Source of the DNA: Streptococcus sp. S784/96/1
GTDB lineage: Bacteria > Bacillota > Bacilli > Lactobacillales > Streptococcaceae
Direction of reading: 5' to 3'
NCBI RefSeq assembly: GCF_902729355.1
Contig: NZ_CACVCC010000019.1
Coordinates: 1 to 47,600 of the forward strand
DNA: 47,600 bases
Below, piece after piece: positions 23,762-34,246 of the stretch. The position numbers were made by a program, and so were the translations under genes. Each line of letters opens with the position of its first letter. Position 1 is the stretch's first letter. Below the pieces are notes generated by a model. That model saw only the letters and a program-made list of their open reading frames with translations. It searched no databases and was not told where the DNA came from.

Positions 23762-24934
23762 ATGGATACTGAACAATTAAAACAAGCTTTTCTAGACACT
23801 TTTGGTGTTGCACCTGATGCAACTTTCTTTTCACCTGGTCGTATCAATTTGATTGGGGAGCATACCGATTATAATGGTGGTCATGTGTTTCCTGCGGCGA
23901 TTACGCTTGGGACTTATGGTTCTGCCCGTAAACGTGATGACCGTACCTTACGTTTTTATTCTGGGAATTTTGAGGATCTAGGTATTATTGAGGTCAGTCT
24001 TGATGACCTTGTTTTTAAAAAAGAGGACAGTTGGACTAATTATCCTAAAGGTGTCATTAAGTTTTTAAAAGAAGCAGGGCATGTGATTGAATCTGGTATG
24101 GATGTCTATGTTTATGGTAACATTCCAAATGGTTCAGGGCTATCGTCATCTGCTTCGTTAGAATTGCTGATTGGCGTTATTTGTGAAGAATTATTTGAGT
24201 TGACCCTTGACCGTCTTGATTTGGTAAAAATTGGGAAGCAAACAGAAAATCATTTTATCGGTGTGAATTCAGGTATCATGGATCAGTTTGCCATTGGTAT
24301 GGGAGCAGATAAACAGGCCATTTATCTGGACACTAATACTCTGGAATACGAGCTTGTACCACTTGATTTAGGTGATTACATTGTTGTTATTATGAACACC
24401 AATAAACGTCGTGAACTGGCTGATTCCAAGTATAATGAGCGTCGTGGTGAGTGTGAAGCCGCTGTGACCGAATTAAATGCTTTGCTATCTGTCGAAACCT
24501 TAGGTGAGCTTGATGAAGCAACTTTTGATCAATATGCTTATCTCATTAAAGATGGGAATAGGATCAAGCGTTCCCGCCATGCAGTATCTGAAAACCAACG
24601 GACCTTGAAAGCCAAAGCTGCTTTGGTAGCTGGTGACTTGGAACAATTTGGGCGATTGGTGAATGCGTCGCACGTTTCTCTTGAACATGACTACGAAGTA
24701 ACTGGTGTCGAACTTGATACGCTTGTACATACAGCTTGGGAACAAGATGGAGTACTTGGAGCCCGTATGACAGGAGCTGGTTTTGGTGGCTGTGCCATTG
24801 CTATTGTCCAAAAAGATAAGGTTGACGGCTTCACAGAGGTTGTTGGCAAGATTTATGAAGAAAAAATTGGATATGCGCCAGCTTTTTACATCGCAGAAGT
24901 AGCTGGTGGTAGCCGAGTATTATCTAGAAAGTAA
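23762..24934 (+). CDS. galK: Galactokinase
   Basis: First committed Leloir step: ATP-dependent phosphorylation of alpha-D-galactose to galactose 1-phosphate. The 390-aa GHMP kinase carries the galactokinase signature [15 protein letters not shown] (near residue 27), the ATP-binding [13 protein letters not shown] (near residue 123), and the C-terminal [15 protein letters not shown] motif. Length is standard. ATG 23762 follows AAAGGAG. It is followed after 4 bp by galT, and galE has a further 55-bp gap, so galKT and probably galE form one operon. Confidence 0.97.
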   Translation: MDTEQLKQAFLDTFGVAPDATFFSPGRINLIGEHTDYNGGHVFPAAITLGTYGSARKRDDRTLRFYSGNFEDLGIIEVSLDDLVFKKEDSWTNYPKGVIKFLKEAGHVIESGMDVYVYGNIPNGSGLSSSASLELLIGVICEELFELTLDRLDLVKIGKQTENHFIGVNSGIMDQFAIGMGADKQAIYLDTNTLEYELVPLDLGDYIVVIMNTNKRRELADSKYNERRGECEAAVTELNALLSVETLGELDEATFDQYAYLIKDGNRIKRSRHAVSENQRTLKAKAALVAGDLEQFGRLVNASHVSLEHDYEVTGVELDTLVHTAWEQDGVLGARMTGAGFGGCAIAIVQKDKVDGFTEVVGKIYEEKIGYAPAFYIAEVAGGSRVLSRK

Positions 24935-24938
24935 CGTT

Positions 24939-26411
24939 ATGACAGTACTAGATCAATTTGTAGAAACTGTGATTGCTAATAGTGATTATACTGAGTTAGA
25001 TGCTATCTATCTTAAAAATCGGATTATGGCATTGGTTGGTGAGGAACAGGTTAATGAAGAAACGGATGAGACATCCTTAATTCCTCTAAAAAATCGCCTT
25101 GTGGATATAGCTGTGAAAAATGGGAAATGTGGTCCTTTACAGGAGGAAAAAAACTGTTTGGGTGCTGAATTGATGAGTTTTATCACGCCGATTCCAAGTG
25201 TGCTTAATCAAAGATTTTGGCAAACCTATAAAAAAAGTCCGGAAAAAGCTATCGCTGATTTTTATGAGCTAAGTAAAAAAAATGACTATATCAAAGTTGA
25301 TGCTATTGCCAAAAATATTGCTTTTAAAACACCTTCTAAATACGGGGATATGCAGATTACCATTAATTTGTCTAAACCTGAAAAGGATCCTAAAGCGATT
25401 GCGGCAGCTAAATTAGTTAAAGCTAGTGAATATCCGAAATGTCAACTGTGCATGGAAAATGAAGGTTATCAAGGCCGCATTAATCATCCGGATCGTGCCA
25501 ATCATAGGATTATTCGTATGAAACTGGGTGAGGAGAACTGGGGTTTCCAATATTCACCCTATGCTTATTTTAACGAGCACTGTATTTTCTTGAATACTGA
25601 GCATGTCCCTATGGTGATTAGCCGTCAGACTTTTGAACAGCTATTGGACATTGTTGACATTTTCCCAGGTTATTTTGCGGGTTCAAACTCCGATTTGCCG
25701 ATTGTTGGTGGCTCTATTTTGACCCATAATCACTATCAAGGTGGATGTCATACCTTTCCTATGGAAATGGCAGAGCTAACAGAGCGATTTACCTTCAAAG
25801 GTTTTGAAACTGTAGCAGCAGGTATTGTTAACTGGCCTATGTCAGTGATTCGATTGAAATCGTTTGACAATACACGATTGGTTGAGTTGGCAGAACGGAT
25901 TCGTCTAGCTTGGAGAGATTATTCTGATACTGAGGCAGATATCATTGCTTACACAGATGAAGTTCCTCATCACACGGTAACACCGATTGCTCGAAAACGT
26001 GATGGCAAATTTGAGTTGGATTTAGTGCTGCGAGATAATCACACCTCGGCAGAACACCCAGACGGGGTTTATCATCCACACAAAGACGTTCAGCATATTA
26101 AAAAGGAAAATATTGGACTCATTGAAGTCATGGGTTTGGCTATTTTGCCACCACGCTTAAAGGATGAATTGAAAGAAGTAGAGAAATACTTACTCGGTCA
26201 CGAAAATGATGTCGCAGATTATCATTTGGACTGGGCGAATCAAATCAAGGATACTCATCCAGAAGTGAAAGCTGAGACAGTGACTGGTGTTGTTCAAGAT
26301 GCTGTTGGTGCAACCTTTACTCGTGTGCTAGAAGATGCAGGGGTTTACAAAATGACAGCAGAGGGTCAAACTGCTTTTAGACGTTTTATAGCGTCTGTTG
26401 GTGTAGAATAG
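24939..26411 (+). CDS. galT: UTP-hexose-1-phosphate uridylyltransferase, class II
   Basis: Exchanges UMP between UDP-glucose and galactose 1-phosphate, giving UDP-galactose and glucose 1-phosphate. The 490-aa length and sequence ([15 protein letters not shown], later [17 protein letters not shown]) are those of the Firmicute class II GalT, unlike the 350-aa E. coli type. Start at 24939 ([12 protein letters not shown]) matches relatives; an in-frame upstream ATG at 24906 lies inside galK. Its ribosome-binding site is weak (AGAAAG), suggesting coupling to galK. Confidence 0.96.
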   Translation: MTVLDQFVETVIANSDYTELDAIYLKNRIMALVGEEQVNEETDETSLIPLKNRLVDIAVKNGKCGPLQEEKNCLGAELMSFITPIPSVLNQRFWQTYKKSPEKAIADFYELSKKNDYIKVDAIAKNIAFKTPSKYGDMQITINLSKPEKDPKAIAAAKLVKASEYPKCQLCMENEGYQGRINHPDRANHRIIRMKLGEENWGFQYSPYAYFNEHCIFLNTEHVPMVISRQTFEQLLDIVDIFPGYFAGSNSDLPIVGGSILTHNHYQGGCHTFPMEMAELTERFTFKGFETVAAGIVNWPMSVIRLKSFDNTRLVELAERIRLAWRDYSDTEADIIAYTDEVPHHTVTPIARKRDGKFELDLVLRDNHTSAEHPDGVYHPHKDVQHIKKENIGLIEVMGLAILPPRLKDELKEVEKYLLGHENDVADYHLDWANQIKDTHPEVKAETVTGVVQDAVGATFTRVLEDAGVYKMTAEGQTAFRRFIASVGVE

Positions 26412-26431
26412 TCAGATAAAACGTTTTTTGT

Positions 26432-26437
26432 TATAAT
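26432..26437 (+). promoter_or_regulatory. Possible internal promoter element before galE
   Basis: TATAAT in the 55-bp galT-galE gap. The -35 (TAGTCA, 17 bp upstream) is only a partial match, so this may give low independent expression of galE, which is also needed for envelope sugars. The site AAAACGTTTTTTG just upstream loosely resembles cre. Confidence 0.4.
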
Positions 26438-26466
26438 AAAGTCACTTAAAATAAAAGGAGATAAGT

Positions 26467-27468
26467 ATGACAGTAGTCGTTCTAGGTGGGGCTGGGTATA
26501 TCGGTTCTCATATGGTTGACCGTTTGATTTCTGAAGGAAAAGAGAAGGTTATCGTTGTTGATAACTTGGTGACAGGACACCGTGCCGCAGTGCATCCAGA
26601 GGCTAAATTTTATGAAGGGGATTTGGCTGATAAGGACTTCATGCGTCAAGTCTTTACTGAAAATCCTGATGTTGATGCGGTGATTCACTTTGCAGCCTTT
26701 TCATTGGTGGCAGAGTCTATGGAAGATCCATTGAAATATTTTGATAATAACACATCAGGCATGGTTAGCTTATTGGAAATTATGAATGAATGTGGCGTGA
26801 ACAACATTGTCTTTTCATCAACAGCAGCCACTTATGGCATTCCAGAGCAAATTCCAATCCTTGAGACTACACCACAAAAACCAATCAATCCTTACGGTGA
26901 AAGTAAGCTAATGATGGAAACTATTATGAAGTGGTCTGATAAGGCTTATGGCATCAAATTTGTAGCCTTTCGTTATTTCAATGTTGCTGGCGCTAAACCA
27001 GATGGTTCTATCGGTGAAGACCACGGTCCTGAAACACACTTGCTTCCAATTATTTTGCAAGTTGCGCAAGGTGAGCGCGAGAAAATCCTGATTTTTGGGG
27101 ATGACTATAACACTCCAGATGGTACTAACGTCCGTGATTATGTGCATCCATTTGATTTGGCAGACGCACATATCTTAGCAGTTGATTATTTGAGAAATGG
27201 CGGAGCATCGGCAGCCTTTAACTTGGGATCATCGACAGGTTTCTCAAACCTACAAATTTTAGAAGCTGCTCGTAAAGTGACTGGTAAAGAAATCCCAGCT
27301 GAATTAGCTGACCGTCGTCCTGGAGACCCAGACACCCTGATTGCAAGTTCAGAAAAAGCGCGTGAAGTGCTCGGTTGGAAACCACAATTTGACAATATTG
27401 AAAAAATCATTAAAACCGCTTGGGCATGGCATTCAAGCCATCCAAAAGGTTACGATGATCGTTCCTGA
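26467..27468 (+). CDS. galE: UDP-glucose 4-epimerase
   Basis: Interconverts UDP-galactose and UDP-glucose, closing the Leloir cycle and supplying UDP-galactose for cell-wall polysaccharides. The 333-aa extended short-chain dehydrogenase has the NAD-binding GGAGYIGSH at residue 7, the Ser of SSTAATYG, and the catalytic Tyr and Lys of NPYGESK near residue 145. ATG 26467 follows AAAGGAGATAAGT. Last gene of the gal cluster. Confidence 0.97.
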   Translation: MTVVVLGGAGYIGSHMVDRLISEGKEKVIVVDNLVTGHRAAVHPEAKFYEGDLADKDFMRQVFTENPDVDAVIHFAAFSLVAESMEDPLKYFDNNTSGMVSLLEIMNECGVNNIVFSSTAATYGIPEQIPILETTPQKPINPYGESKLMMETIMKWSDKAYGIKFVAFRYFNVAGAKPDGSIGEDHGPETHLLPIILQVAQGEREKILIFGDDYNTPDGTNVRDYVHPFDLADAHILAVDYLRNGGASAAFNLGSSTGFSNLQILEAARKVTGKEIPAELADRRPGDPDTLIASSEKAREVLGWKPQFDNIEKIIKTAWAWHSSHPKGYDDRS

Positions 27469-27473
27469 ATGCT

Positions 27474-27496
27474 AAAGCCTCAATTTGGGGCTTTTT
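27474..27496 (+). terminator. galE terminator
   Basis: AAAGCCTC-AATTT-GGGGCTTT, an 8-bp stem with one G-U pair, followed by TT. Confidence 0.88.
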
Positions 27497-27539
27497 ATGA
27501 TGATTTCTTTTTGGGGAAATAGCAGAGCTGAGAGCTTTG

Positions 27540-27548
27540 TGGTATAAT
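27540..27548 (+). promoter_or_regulatory. gatCAB promoter (extended -10)
   Basis: TGGTATAAT, an extended -10 with TATAAT at 27543-27548. No convincing -35 is needed for this class. It lies 37 bp upstream of gatC. Confidence 0.6.
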
Positions 27549-27584
27549 AAAGAAGATTACGTAGAATATTAGAAGAGGTAACTC

Positions 27585-27887
27585 ATGAAAATTTCTGAAG
27601 AAGAAGTTCGCCATGTTGCGAAGCTGTCTAAATTGTCATTTTCAGACGAAGAGACAGCTGCATTTGCAACAACATTGACAAAAATTGTCGATATGGTGGA
27701 ATTGTTAAACGAGGTTGATACAACTGGTGTTCCAATTACAACGACCATGGCCGACCGTAAAACGGTGATTCGTGAAGATAAGGCAGAAGCTGGCATGGAT
27801 CGTAAATTGTTATTTAAAAATGTACCAGAAAGTGCGAATAACTTTATCAAGGTCCCAGCTATCTTTGAAGACGGAGGAGATGCTTAA
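27585..27887 (+). CDS. gatC: Asp/Glu-tRNA amidotransferase subunit C
   Basis: Small 100-aa subunit that wraps around GatA and stabilises the GatCAB complex, which converts Glu-tRNA(Gln) to Gln-tRNA(Gln) in bacteria lacking glutaminyl-tRNA synthetase. The N-terminal [20 protein letters not shown] motif is typical. The stop overlaps the gatA start by one base (TAATG), a sign of translational coupling. Confidence 0.96.
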   Translation: MKISEEEVRHVAKLSKLSFSDEETAAFATTLTKIVDMVELLNEVDTTGVPITTTMADRKTVIREDKAEAGMDRKLLFKNVPESANNFIKVPAIFEDGGDA

Positions 27888-29353
27888 TGTCATTTAATAA
27901 TAAAACGATTAAAGAATTGCATGACCTCTTGGTTGCAAAAGAAGTCACTGCCACAGAACTCACAAAAGCAACGCTTGAAGATATCAAATCTCGTGAAGAA
28001 GCTGTTGGTTCATTTATTACGATTTCAGAAGAAGCAGCGCTTGCACAGGCTAAGGTGATTGATGAAAAAGGAATTGACGCAGACAATATCATGTCAGGGA
28101 TTCCTTTGGCAGTTAAAGATAATATCTCAACTAAGGGAATATTGACAACCGCAGCGTCTAAAATGCTTTACAATTATGAGCCAATTTTTGATGCGACAGC
28201 CGTTGCCAATGCCTACCAAAATAGCATGATTGTGGTTGGTAAGACCAACATGGATGAATTTGCCATGGGTGGTTCAACAGAAACGTCTTATTTCAAGAAA
28301 ACAAAAAATGCTTGGGACCAGTCAAAAGTTCCTGGTGGTTCATCAGGCGGTTCTGCAACAGCAGTTGCTTCAGGACAAGTGCGTTTGTCGCTCGGGTCTG
28401 ATACTGGAGGCTCAATTCGCCAACCAGCAGCCTTTAATGGTATCGTTGGTTTGAAACCAACTTATGGAACTGTGTCACGTTTTGGCCTCATTGCTTTTGG
28501 TAGCTCTTTGGATCAGATTGGACCATTTTCTCAAACAGTTGAGGAAAATGCGCAGTTGCTCAATGTGATTGCAGGAGCAGATAGCAAAGATTCAACCTCT
28601 GCCCCAGTGCAGGTAACTGACTTTACTAGCAAGATTGGTCAAGATATCAAGGGAATGAGAATAGCCCTTCCTAAGGAATACCTCGGTGAAGGGATTGATC
28701 CGAAGATTAAGGAAAATATTCTCGTAGCAGCCAAGCATTTTGAAAAACTAGGTGCTATCATCGAGGAAGTTTCTTTGCCTCATAGTAAGTATGGGGTGGC
28801 AGTTTACTACATCATTGCTTCATCAGAAGCCTCATCTAACTTGCAACGTTTTGATGGGATTCGCTATGGTTTCCGTGCAGAAGATGCTAGAAGTCTTGAA
28901 GAAATTTATGTTAATACTCGCAGTCAGGGCTTCGGTGAAGAGGTAAAACGCCGTATCATGTTGGGAACTTTCTCCTTGTCATCTGGCTATTATGATGCTT
29001 ATTTCAAAAAAGCTGGTCAGGTTCGCACCTTGATTATCCAAGACTTTGAAAAGGTTTTTGCGGACTATGACTTGATTCTTGGACCAACAACGCCGACAGT
29101 AGCTTATGACTTGGATGGTCAAAGCCATGACCCAGTTGCGATGTATTTGGCTGATTTGCTAACAATTCCAGTTAACCTTGCAGGTTTAGCAGGTATTTCC
29201 ATTCCTTCTGGATTTGTCGACGGATTACCAGTTGGCTTGCAATTGATTGGTCCAAAATATTCAGAAGAAACGATTTACCAAGCAGCGGCAGCTTTTGAAG
29301 CAACAACAGACTATCACAAACAACAACCAGTGATTTTTGGAGGTGACAATTAA
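27887..29353 (+). CDS. gatA: Asp/Glu-tRNA amidotransferase subunit A
   Basis: Glutaminase subunit of GatCAB, 488 aa, amidase-signature family. The catalytic Lys ([10 protein letters not shown], near residue 78) and the Ser-rich signature ([15 protein letters not shown], then [13 protein letters not shown]) forming the Ser-cisSer-Lys triad are present. Ammonia released here is channelled to GatB. Starts one base inside the gatC stop and ends one base inside the gatB start. Confidence 0.97.
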   Translation: MSFNNKTIKELHDLLVAKEVTATELTKATLEDIKSREEAVGSFITISEEAALAQAKVIDEKGIDADNIMSGIPLAVKDNISTKGILTTAASKMLYNYEPIFDATAVANAYQNSMIVVGKTNMDEFAMGGSTETSYFKKTKNAWDQSKVPGGSSGGSATAVASGQVRLSLGSDTGGSIRQPAAFNGIVGLKPTYGTVSRFGLIAFGSSLDQIGPFSQTVEENAQLLNVIAGADSKDSTSAPVQVTDFTSKIGQDIKGMRIALPKEYLGEGIDPKIKENILVAAKHFEKLGAIIEEVSLPHSKYGVAVYYIIASSEASSNLQRFDGIRYGFRAEDARSLEEIYVNTRSQGFGEEVKRRIMLGTFSLSSGYYDAYFKKAGQVRTLIIQDFEKVFADYDLILGPTTPTVAYDLDGQSHDPVAMYLADLLTIPVNLAGLAGISIPSGFVDGLPVGLQLIGPKYSEETIYQAAAAFEATTDYHKQQPVIFGGDN

Positions 29354-30792
29354 TGAACTTTGAAACCATTATAGGACTTGAGGTCCACGTTGAATTGAAC
29401 ACCAACTCAAAAATCTTCTCACCAACACCTGCTCATTTTAGCGATGACCCAAATACAAATACCAATATTATTGACTGGTCGTTTCCTGGTGTGCTTCCTG
29501 TGATGAATAAGGGGGTTATTGATGCGGGTATCAAGGCTGCGCTGGCTTTGAACATGAACATTCACCAGCATATGCACTTTGACCGTAAGAATTATTTCTA
29601 CCCAGATAATCCAAAGGCTTACCAAATTTCACAATTTGACGAACCGATTGGTTACAACGGCTGGATTAATATAACTTTGGAAGATGGTTCTACCAAGAAA
29701 ATCCGTGTGGAACGTGCCCATCTTGAAGAGGATGCTGGTAAAAACACCCACGGAACAGATGGTTACTCTTATGTCGACCTTAACCGTCAAGGTGTACCAT
29801 TGATCGAAATCGTGTCAGAAGCAGACATGCGTTCACCAGAAGAAGCTTACGCCTACTTGATAGCTCTGAAAGAAATCATTCAGTACACAGGGATTTCAGA
29901 TGTGAAGATGGAAGAAGGTTCCATGCGTGTTGATGCCAATATCTCCCTCCGTCCATATGGTCAGGAAAAATTTGGCATCAAGACTGAGTTGAAAAACTTG
30001 AACTCTTTCAGCAATGTTCGTAAAGGATTGGAGTATGAGGTGGAACGCCAAGCGAAAATCCTTCGCTCAGGTGGCGTTATTCAACAAGAAACCCGTCGTT
30101 ACGATGAGGCTAATAAATCAACCATTCTTATGCGTGTCAAGGAAGGTGCAGCGGATTACCGTTACTTCCCAGAACCAGACTTACCACTTTACGAGATTTC
30201 AGATGAGTGGATTGAGGAAATGCGTGTAGAGTTACCAAAATTCCCAGCGGAACGCCGTGCGGAATACGTAGAAAAACTCGGCTTGTCGGCCTATGATGCT
30301 GGACAGTTGACGGCAACAAAAGCTCTTTCTGATTTCTTTGAAAAAGCTGTTGAAATTGGAGGAGATGCTAAACAAGTATCTAACTGGTTACAAGGTGAAG
30401 TAGCTCAATTCCTCAATGCAGAGCAAAAAACAATTGAAACCATCGCTTTGACACCAGAAAATTTAGTTGAAATGATTGGACTTATTCAAGATGGCACCAT
30501 TTCATCTAAGATCGCTAAGAAAGTATTTGTACACCTAGCTAAAAATGGTGGTTCTGCTAAGGAATATGTTGAAAAAGCAGGGCTCGTACAAGTATCGGAT
30601 CCAGCGGTCTTGATTCCGATTATCCACCAAGTCTTTGCAGACAATGAAGCTGCTGTTGCGGACTTCAAGTCAGGAAAACGCAATGCGGATAAGGCCTTTA
30701 CAGGATTCCTCATGAAAGCAACCAAAGGACAAGCAAATCCACAAGTTGCTCAGCAACTCCTTGCGCAAGAATTGCAGAAGTTGTTGGATTAG
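29353..30792 (+). CDS. gatB: Asp/Glu-tRNA amidotransferase subunit B
   Basis: Kinase/transamidase subunit, 479 aa, binds the misacylated tRNA, activates the glutamyl side chain with ATP and receives ammonia from GatA. Signature segments: [15 protein letters not shown] at the start, [10 protein letters not shown] near residue 123, [16 protein letters not shown] near 141, and the C-terminal YqeY-like tail domain from about residue 330. Last gene of the gatCAB operon. Confidence 0.97.
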   Translation: MNFETIIGLEVHVELNTNSKIFSPTPAHFSDDPNTNTNIIDWSFPGVLPVMNKGVIDAGIKAALALNMNIHQHMHFDRKNYFYPDNPKAYQISQFDEPIGYNGWINITLEDGSTKKIRVERAHLEEDAGKNTHGTDGYSYVDLNRQGVPLIEIVSEADMRSPEEAYAYLIALKEIIQYTGISDVKMEEGSMRVDANISLRPYGQEKFGIKTELKNLNSFSNVRKGLEYEVERQAKILRSGGVIQQETRRYDEANKSTILMRVKEGAADYRYFPEPDLPLYEISDEWIEEMRVELPKFPAERRAEYVEKLGLSAYDAGQLTATKALSDFFEKAVEIGGDAKQVSNWLQGEVAQFLNAEQKTIETIALTPENLVEMIGLIQDGTISSKIAKKVFVHLAKNGGSAKEYVEKAGLVQVSDPAVLIPIIHQVFADNEAAVADFKSGKRNADKAFTGFLMKATKGQANPQVAQQLLAQELQKLLD

Positions 30793-30801
30793 AACTATCG
30801 A

Positions 30802-30906
30802 GTGGACCGTTTTAACTGTAACTCTGGAGAGATAGGATAGTAAGCCTGTCTAGTAGACGATTTTAACGATAGCCTAGAAATAGAATAATAGGATATTAAG
30901 CATGTC
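30802..30906 (+). repeat. Degenerate tandem repeat, two units of about 50 bp
   Basis: Unit 1 (30802-30850) and unit 2 (30853-30906) share GTGGACCGTTTTAAC versus GTAGACGATTTTAAC at their starts and ATAGGATAGTAAGCCTGTC versus ATAGGATATTAAGCATGTC at their ends. The middles differ by a few bases and a small insertion. Nature unknown. Confidence 0.55.
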
Positions 30907-30985
30907 CATTGAGGTGTTCTGACTAGGAACTCAGAGATTAGCTAGGGAAACTTTCCTATCGCGTTAGTAATTATCAATGACTTTT

Positions 30986-31008
30986 AACCAATCTTCGGAT
31001 TGGTTTTT
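30986..31008 (+). terminator. Intrinsic terminator with UUCG loop
   Basis: AACCAATC-TTCG-GATTGGTT followed by TTT: perfect 8-bp stem with the very stable UUCG tetraloop. About 195 bp downstream of gatB, so it either ends gatCAB read-through or terminates a transcript of the repeat region. Confidence 0.88.
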
Positions 31009-31026
31009 AGCGTTTTAAGGGATATC

Positions 31027-31043
31027 TACTGAATTCATTTCAA
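31027..31043 (+). repeat. Left arm of a 17-bp long-distance inverted repeat
   Basis: TACTGAATTCATTTCAA; its exact reverse complement lies at 34661-34677, so the pair brackets the adhesin gene and the amidotransferase-like gene. Confidence 0.6.
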
Positions 31044-31291
31044 CACCTGAAAATGTGGCCTTACATCGTATGGTGTCAAATGATAGAAGTGGTTAGTTAC
31101 CATTTGTTTTAGAAATTCAACAAGATTTATGACTTATATTGAAAGTATAATCCTGTTCAGAAATGGTATTCACAAGTTAAACTTCTTAGCGGTAACTTAA
31201 AATAATACGGCCACAAGATTTCTTGAGACCAGACAGTTGCCACCGTGGTAAAAAACGATTAGGCTCAGATGGTTAATCGTCGAGTGTGGGG

Positions 31292-31307
31292 CCACTGGAC
31301 ACTTTCA
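31292..31307 (+). repeat. 16-bp direct repeat, copy 1
   Basis: CCACTGGACACTTTCA, repeated exactly at 31466-31481, 174 bp apart. Confidence 0.6.
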
Positions 31308-31390
31308 GCGTGAGAGTTGGAACCAAAAAAGCGAACGGAGATCTTAGGTTAAACTCTAGTAATTAATGAAACTCCGAAGGGGGTATTGAG

Positions 31391-31470
31391 AGTGGGACAG
31401 AAGACATGATTTCGAAATCCTGACTTTCCCTCGCTCTCTGATTTCGAAGCTCAGGCTGAAACTGTCCACT
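31391..31470 (+). repeat. Potential large stem-loop
   Basis: AGTGGGACAG (31391-31400) faces CTGTCCACT (31462-31470); between them GATTTCGAA occurs twice and CCTGA/TCAGG can pair. Sequences starting AGTGGGACAGA are known in many Gram-positive intergenic regions as parts of repeated hairpins; identity with a named family was not tested. Confidence 0.45.
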
Positions 31471-31481
31471 GGACACTTTCA
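31466..31481 (+). repeat. 16-bp direct repeat, copy 2
   Basis: CCACTGGACACTTTCA, identical to 31292-31307; here it overlaps the right arm of the large stem-loop. Confidence 0.6.
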
Positions 31482-31530
31482 CTCCCACCTCCGCACAGCT
31501 CCAAAAGTCTGGGAGACCTTTGGAGGTTGG

Positions 31531-31563
31531 AAATAAGATGAACGCTGTTCGTCTTATTTTCTA
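31531..31563 (+). terminator. Strong hairpin terminator upstream of the adhesin
   Basis: AAATAAGATGAAC-GCT-GTTCGTCTTATTT, a 13-bp stem with one G-U pair and a 3-nt loop, followed by T and CTA. It insulates the adhesin promoter from upstream transcription. Confidence 0.8.
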
Positions 31564-31736
31564 TCTCAAATATTCCTCTTTTGAGCACCCGAACTTTTAA
31601 AAAAAAAAGAAACAAAGAGTAGTTTTTGAAGTTGGATTAGTATAAAATGGCTACATTTATCTTTTTTAGAAAAAAGTGATAAAATTACTTTGGAGAAAAT
31701 TAGTTATCTTCAAAATTATTTTAGGAGAGTTGATTT

Positions 31737-33302
31737 ATGAAATTGAAGTGGATAAACCTGATTTCACTCTTTGTCTTGATTTTAGGGATGGTTTCAATTC
31801 CTATATTAGATGTAAGTGCTAATGTAATTAAGGATTATGCAAGTGAAGCTACGCTTTATTATGATCCAGATAAAAATAATGTTCAAATTACCAGTGAAAC
31901 CGTGGATGTAGTGGTTGAATCGGGAGTTGATTTTCGGTTTGTTAACAAGTTGTCTTTTCCTGATAGTCAGATAATCAAAGAGGGAGATACATTAGTTTTA
32001 AAAATTCCAGAGGAATTTAATCTCATTACCATTATGAAATTTCCAGTGAAAAACGCTGAGGGTATTATTGTAGCTCAAGCTATTGCTGATCCAGAAACAG
32101 ATACGGTTACCTTGACCTTTACGGATCATTTTTCAAAGGTCCCTGAGAATAAAAAGGTAGAAATTTCATTTGATGCAGTTATTGACCGTAGTAATGTTTC
32201 AGATGGTGAAAAAACAGTTCAGTATGGTGGAGGTTTGTTTAAGTTCACTTTTAAGAATAATCGTGGTAGTGCTGGTTTTACTGAAATGAAATACGGTTAT
32301 CAAGATTCAAAAAATCCGGATCAAATTCAATGGCGTATTGTTGTGAACGCCGGGCAATCACTTCTTAACGATTTAGTGATTGTAGATACATTTGGAGAAA
32401 ATCAGACATTAGTAGAAGGTAGTTTACGTGTTGTTGATTATGCAACGCAACCAGAAGCAATTAAATCTGAAGATGAACTATGGGAATTGGAGGCTTTGAC
32501 TAACCTTACTGATAAAGTGGTTCTTAATCGTAATGGTGCAGGGGAAGTTATTGGTTTAACGTTACCTTACGGTAATAATGATAGACGTGTTATTTACTTT
32601 GAATATGCGACTCATATTCCTGAAGGTGTTGTAGAGGGCGCAACGCTAAGTAACGTGTTATCGTAGTCGTCAGCCACAACAACTGGTAAAGATGTTGAGG
32701 CACTCGTAAAGTTGCAGTCTGGTTCAGGTAAAGCGTCATCTGAAAAATCAGAAAATGTTGTCTTAAAAGCTACGAAATTGTTGGAAGGACGTGAGTTGAA
32801 AGATGGTGAATTTACGTTTGCACTATATGATGCAGACGATTTAGTGACACCGCTTCAAACAAAAACCAACGCTGGTGATGGTACGGTAACTTTTGATACC
32901 ATTCGTTACAGTCAAGAGGGAAGCTATCGGTATGTCATCAAAGAGCTTGCTGGTTCAGATCAGGCAATCAGTTATGATTCTGTAACGTATCACGTCGTTG
33001 TCTCTGTTACGGATGTGAATGGGGTCAAAATGGGTGAGGTTAGCTATAATCAAGCACCGATATTTAAAAATAGTTATGCCCCAGTAACAACGGAGTCAAC
33101 AACGGAAACGACAACAGAAAGCACAACGGAGTCAACGACCGAATCGACGACCGAGAGCACAACAGAGTCAATGACCGAAATCACAACCGAAAAACAACCC
33201 AAATTACCTAAATCAGGAGATAGGGAGAGTTTTGGAGTTTTGTTAGTAGGTTTTGTGTTAATAGGGCTAGGACTATATTGGAAAAAAACTAGCCAAAACT
33301 AG
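31737..33302 (+). pseudogene. LPxTG-type surface adhesin (MSCRAMM-like), amber-interrupted
   Basis: Encodes, if read through, a 521-aa wall-anchored adhesin. Order: signal peptide (residues 1 to about 28, ending VSA), Ig-like adhesive domains of the collagen-adhesin type (about 30-310), a pilin-like isopeptide domain of the Spy0128/Cna-B type (about 328-455, with Lys in VVLKATKLLEG and Glu in YVIKELAG), a Thr/Ser/Glu repeat stalk (about 451-486), the sorting motif LPKSG (a variant with Ser for Thr), a membrane helix and a basic tail. Codon 310 (32664-32666) is TAG; both halves stay in one frame, so a single substitution (probably CAG to TAG) inactivated it. Without read-through the product lacks the anchor and would be secreted. 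A good ribosome-binding site (TTAGGAGAG) precedes ATG 31737. Confidence 0.82.
33087..33194 (+). repeat. Thr-Glu-Ser coding repeat of the adhesin stalk
   Basis: Irregular tandem 12-bp units encoding TTES/TTET variants, about nine units. Synonymous differences between units show it is not freshly expanded. It forms the extended wall-spanning stalk before the LPKSG motif. Confidence 0.85.
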
Positions 33303-33334
33303 TACGATGGATGTTGTGAGAGTGATGTGATTGT

Positions 33335-33369
33335 AAGGCAGGGAGCAAAATGATGTTCCTTGCTTTTTC
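33335..33369 (+). terminator. Terminator after the adhesin gene
   Basis: AAGGCAGGGAGCA pairs with TGTTCCTTGCTTT over 13 bp including three G-U pairs, 6-nt loop, then TT. Confidence 0.85.
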
Positions 33370-33488
33370 GAGTAGAGTAGAAATGTGATAGGCTTAAACT
33401 ATACTAACGATAATTTTTCTGTATTAGCTATTGTTTTCATTTTACGGTAAAATATAAGACATTAGAAAATGGAAAGTGAGGATATAAC

Positions 33489-34181
33489 ATGAAACCAGTC
33501 ATTGTTGGAATTACAGGAAATGAAAAGGAAATACCGACTATGTCAGGAATGTATTATGATGCTGTCTCACGCCATTTGTCAGAAGGGGTGAAAGTGGCTG
33601 GTGGAGTGCCTATTATTCTTCCACTGGGAACACCTGATTTGGCTAAAAGCTACGTCGATATGATTGATAAATTGATTCTATCTGGTGGACAGAATGTTGA
33701 TCCTCGTTTTTATGGAGAAAGCAAAGCTACTGACTGTGATGATTACAATTTAGAGCGTGATGAGTTTGAATTTGCTCTTGTTAAAGAAGCGCTAGCGCAG
33801 AAAAAACCTATTTTTGCAGTTTGCCGTGGAATGCAACTTTTAAATGTTGCTCTTGGTGGGACCTTAAACCAAAAAGTGGACAATCACTGGCAGTCAGAAT
33901 ATCAAGGAACTCATCACGAAGTGACGATTGTCAAAAATAGTCGTGTTAGCCATTTAATTGAAAACGGCAGTAAAATCAATTCTATTCACCGTCAATCCGT
34001 GAAGGATTTGGCCCCTAGCCTTAAAGTAACAGCGCGTGATCCTCGTGATGGCACAATTGAAGCTTACGAAGGAAAACACGGAGCCCCTCTTCTAGGACTT
34101 CAATGGCATCCAGAACTCTTATTAGATCGAATGGATAATCAAAATCAAAAATTATTTAATTACTTGGTTCAAGAACTTTAA
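33489..34181 (+). CDS. Class-I glutamine amidotransferase-like hydrolase (peptidase C26, PuuD-like)
   Basis: A 230-aa stand-alone member of the family that includes gamma-glutamyl-GABA hydrolase. Nucleophile Cys112 in FAVCRGMQLLN and the catalytic His-Glu of LQWHPELLLD (near residue 212) are present; LSGGQNVDP near residue 65 is the substrate-side loop. It hydrolyses gamma-glutamyl amide bonds, but the substrate in streptococci is not established and cannot be read here. ATG 33489 follows AAGTGAGGATATAAC. It stands alone between the broken adhesin and an intergenic stretch. Confidence 0.88.
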   Translation: MKPVIVGITGNEKEIPTMSGMYYDAVSRHLSEGVKVAGGVPIILPLGTPDLAKSYVDMIDKLILSGGQNVDPRFYGESKATDCDDYNLERDEFEFALVKEALAQKKPIFAVCRGMQLLNVALGGTLNQKVDNHWQSEYQGTHHEVTIVKNSRVSHLIENGSKINSIHRQSVKDLAPSLKVTARDPRDGTIEAYEGKHGAPLLGLQWHPELLLDRMDNQNQKLFNYLVQEL

Positions 34182-34221
34182 ACATTCAAAAAGTCTAGAG
34201 AAAAAGAGGGAAAAGTTTATA

Positions 34222-34246
34222 GGAGACGTCTTCGTCTTCTTCTTTT
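34222..34246 (+). terminator. Terminator of the amidotransferase-like gene
   Basis: GGAGACG-TCTT-CGTCTTC, 7-bp stem with one G-U pair, followed by TTCTTTTTT. Confidence 0.65.

Larger units (their letters stand above)
30793..31736. other. Repeat-rich intergenic region between gatB and the adhesin
   Basis: About 940 bp without an intact gene. In order it holds a degenerate tandem repeat (30802-30906), a UUCG-loop terminator (30986-31008), one arm of a long-distance inverted repeat (31027-31043), two copies of a 16-bp direct repeat (31292, 31466) around a large potential stem-loop, a strong terminator (31531-31563), and the AT-rich adhesin leader. No protein family is recognised in any frame. 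Confidence 0.6.

Noticed and set aside
28230..28454. Small overlapping frames within gatA and other housekeeping genes
   Set aside because: They lie wholly inside well-supported genes in other frames and have no family features.
33087..33194. The TTES-coding repeat as a CRISPR array or microsatellite of interest
   Set aside because: Units are 12 bp, contiguous and in frame, coding a typical Thr/Glu/Ser wall stalk.
32712..33302. Second half of the adhesin as a separate gene
   Set aside because: No ribosome-binding site or signal peptide; it is in the same frame as the upstream part and supplies exactly the missing stalk and anchor.
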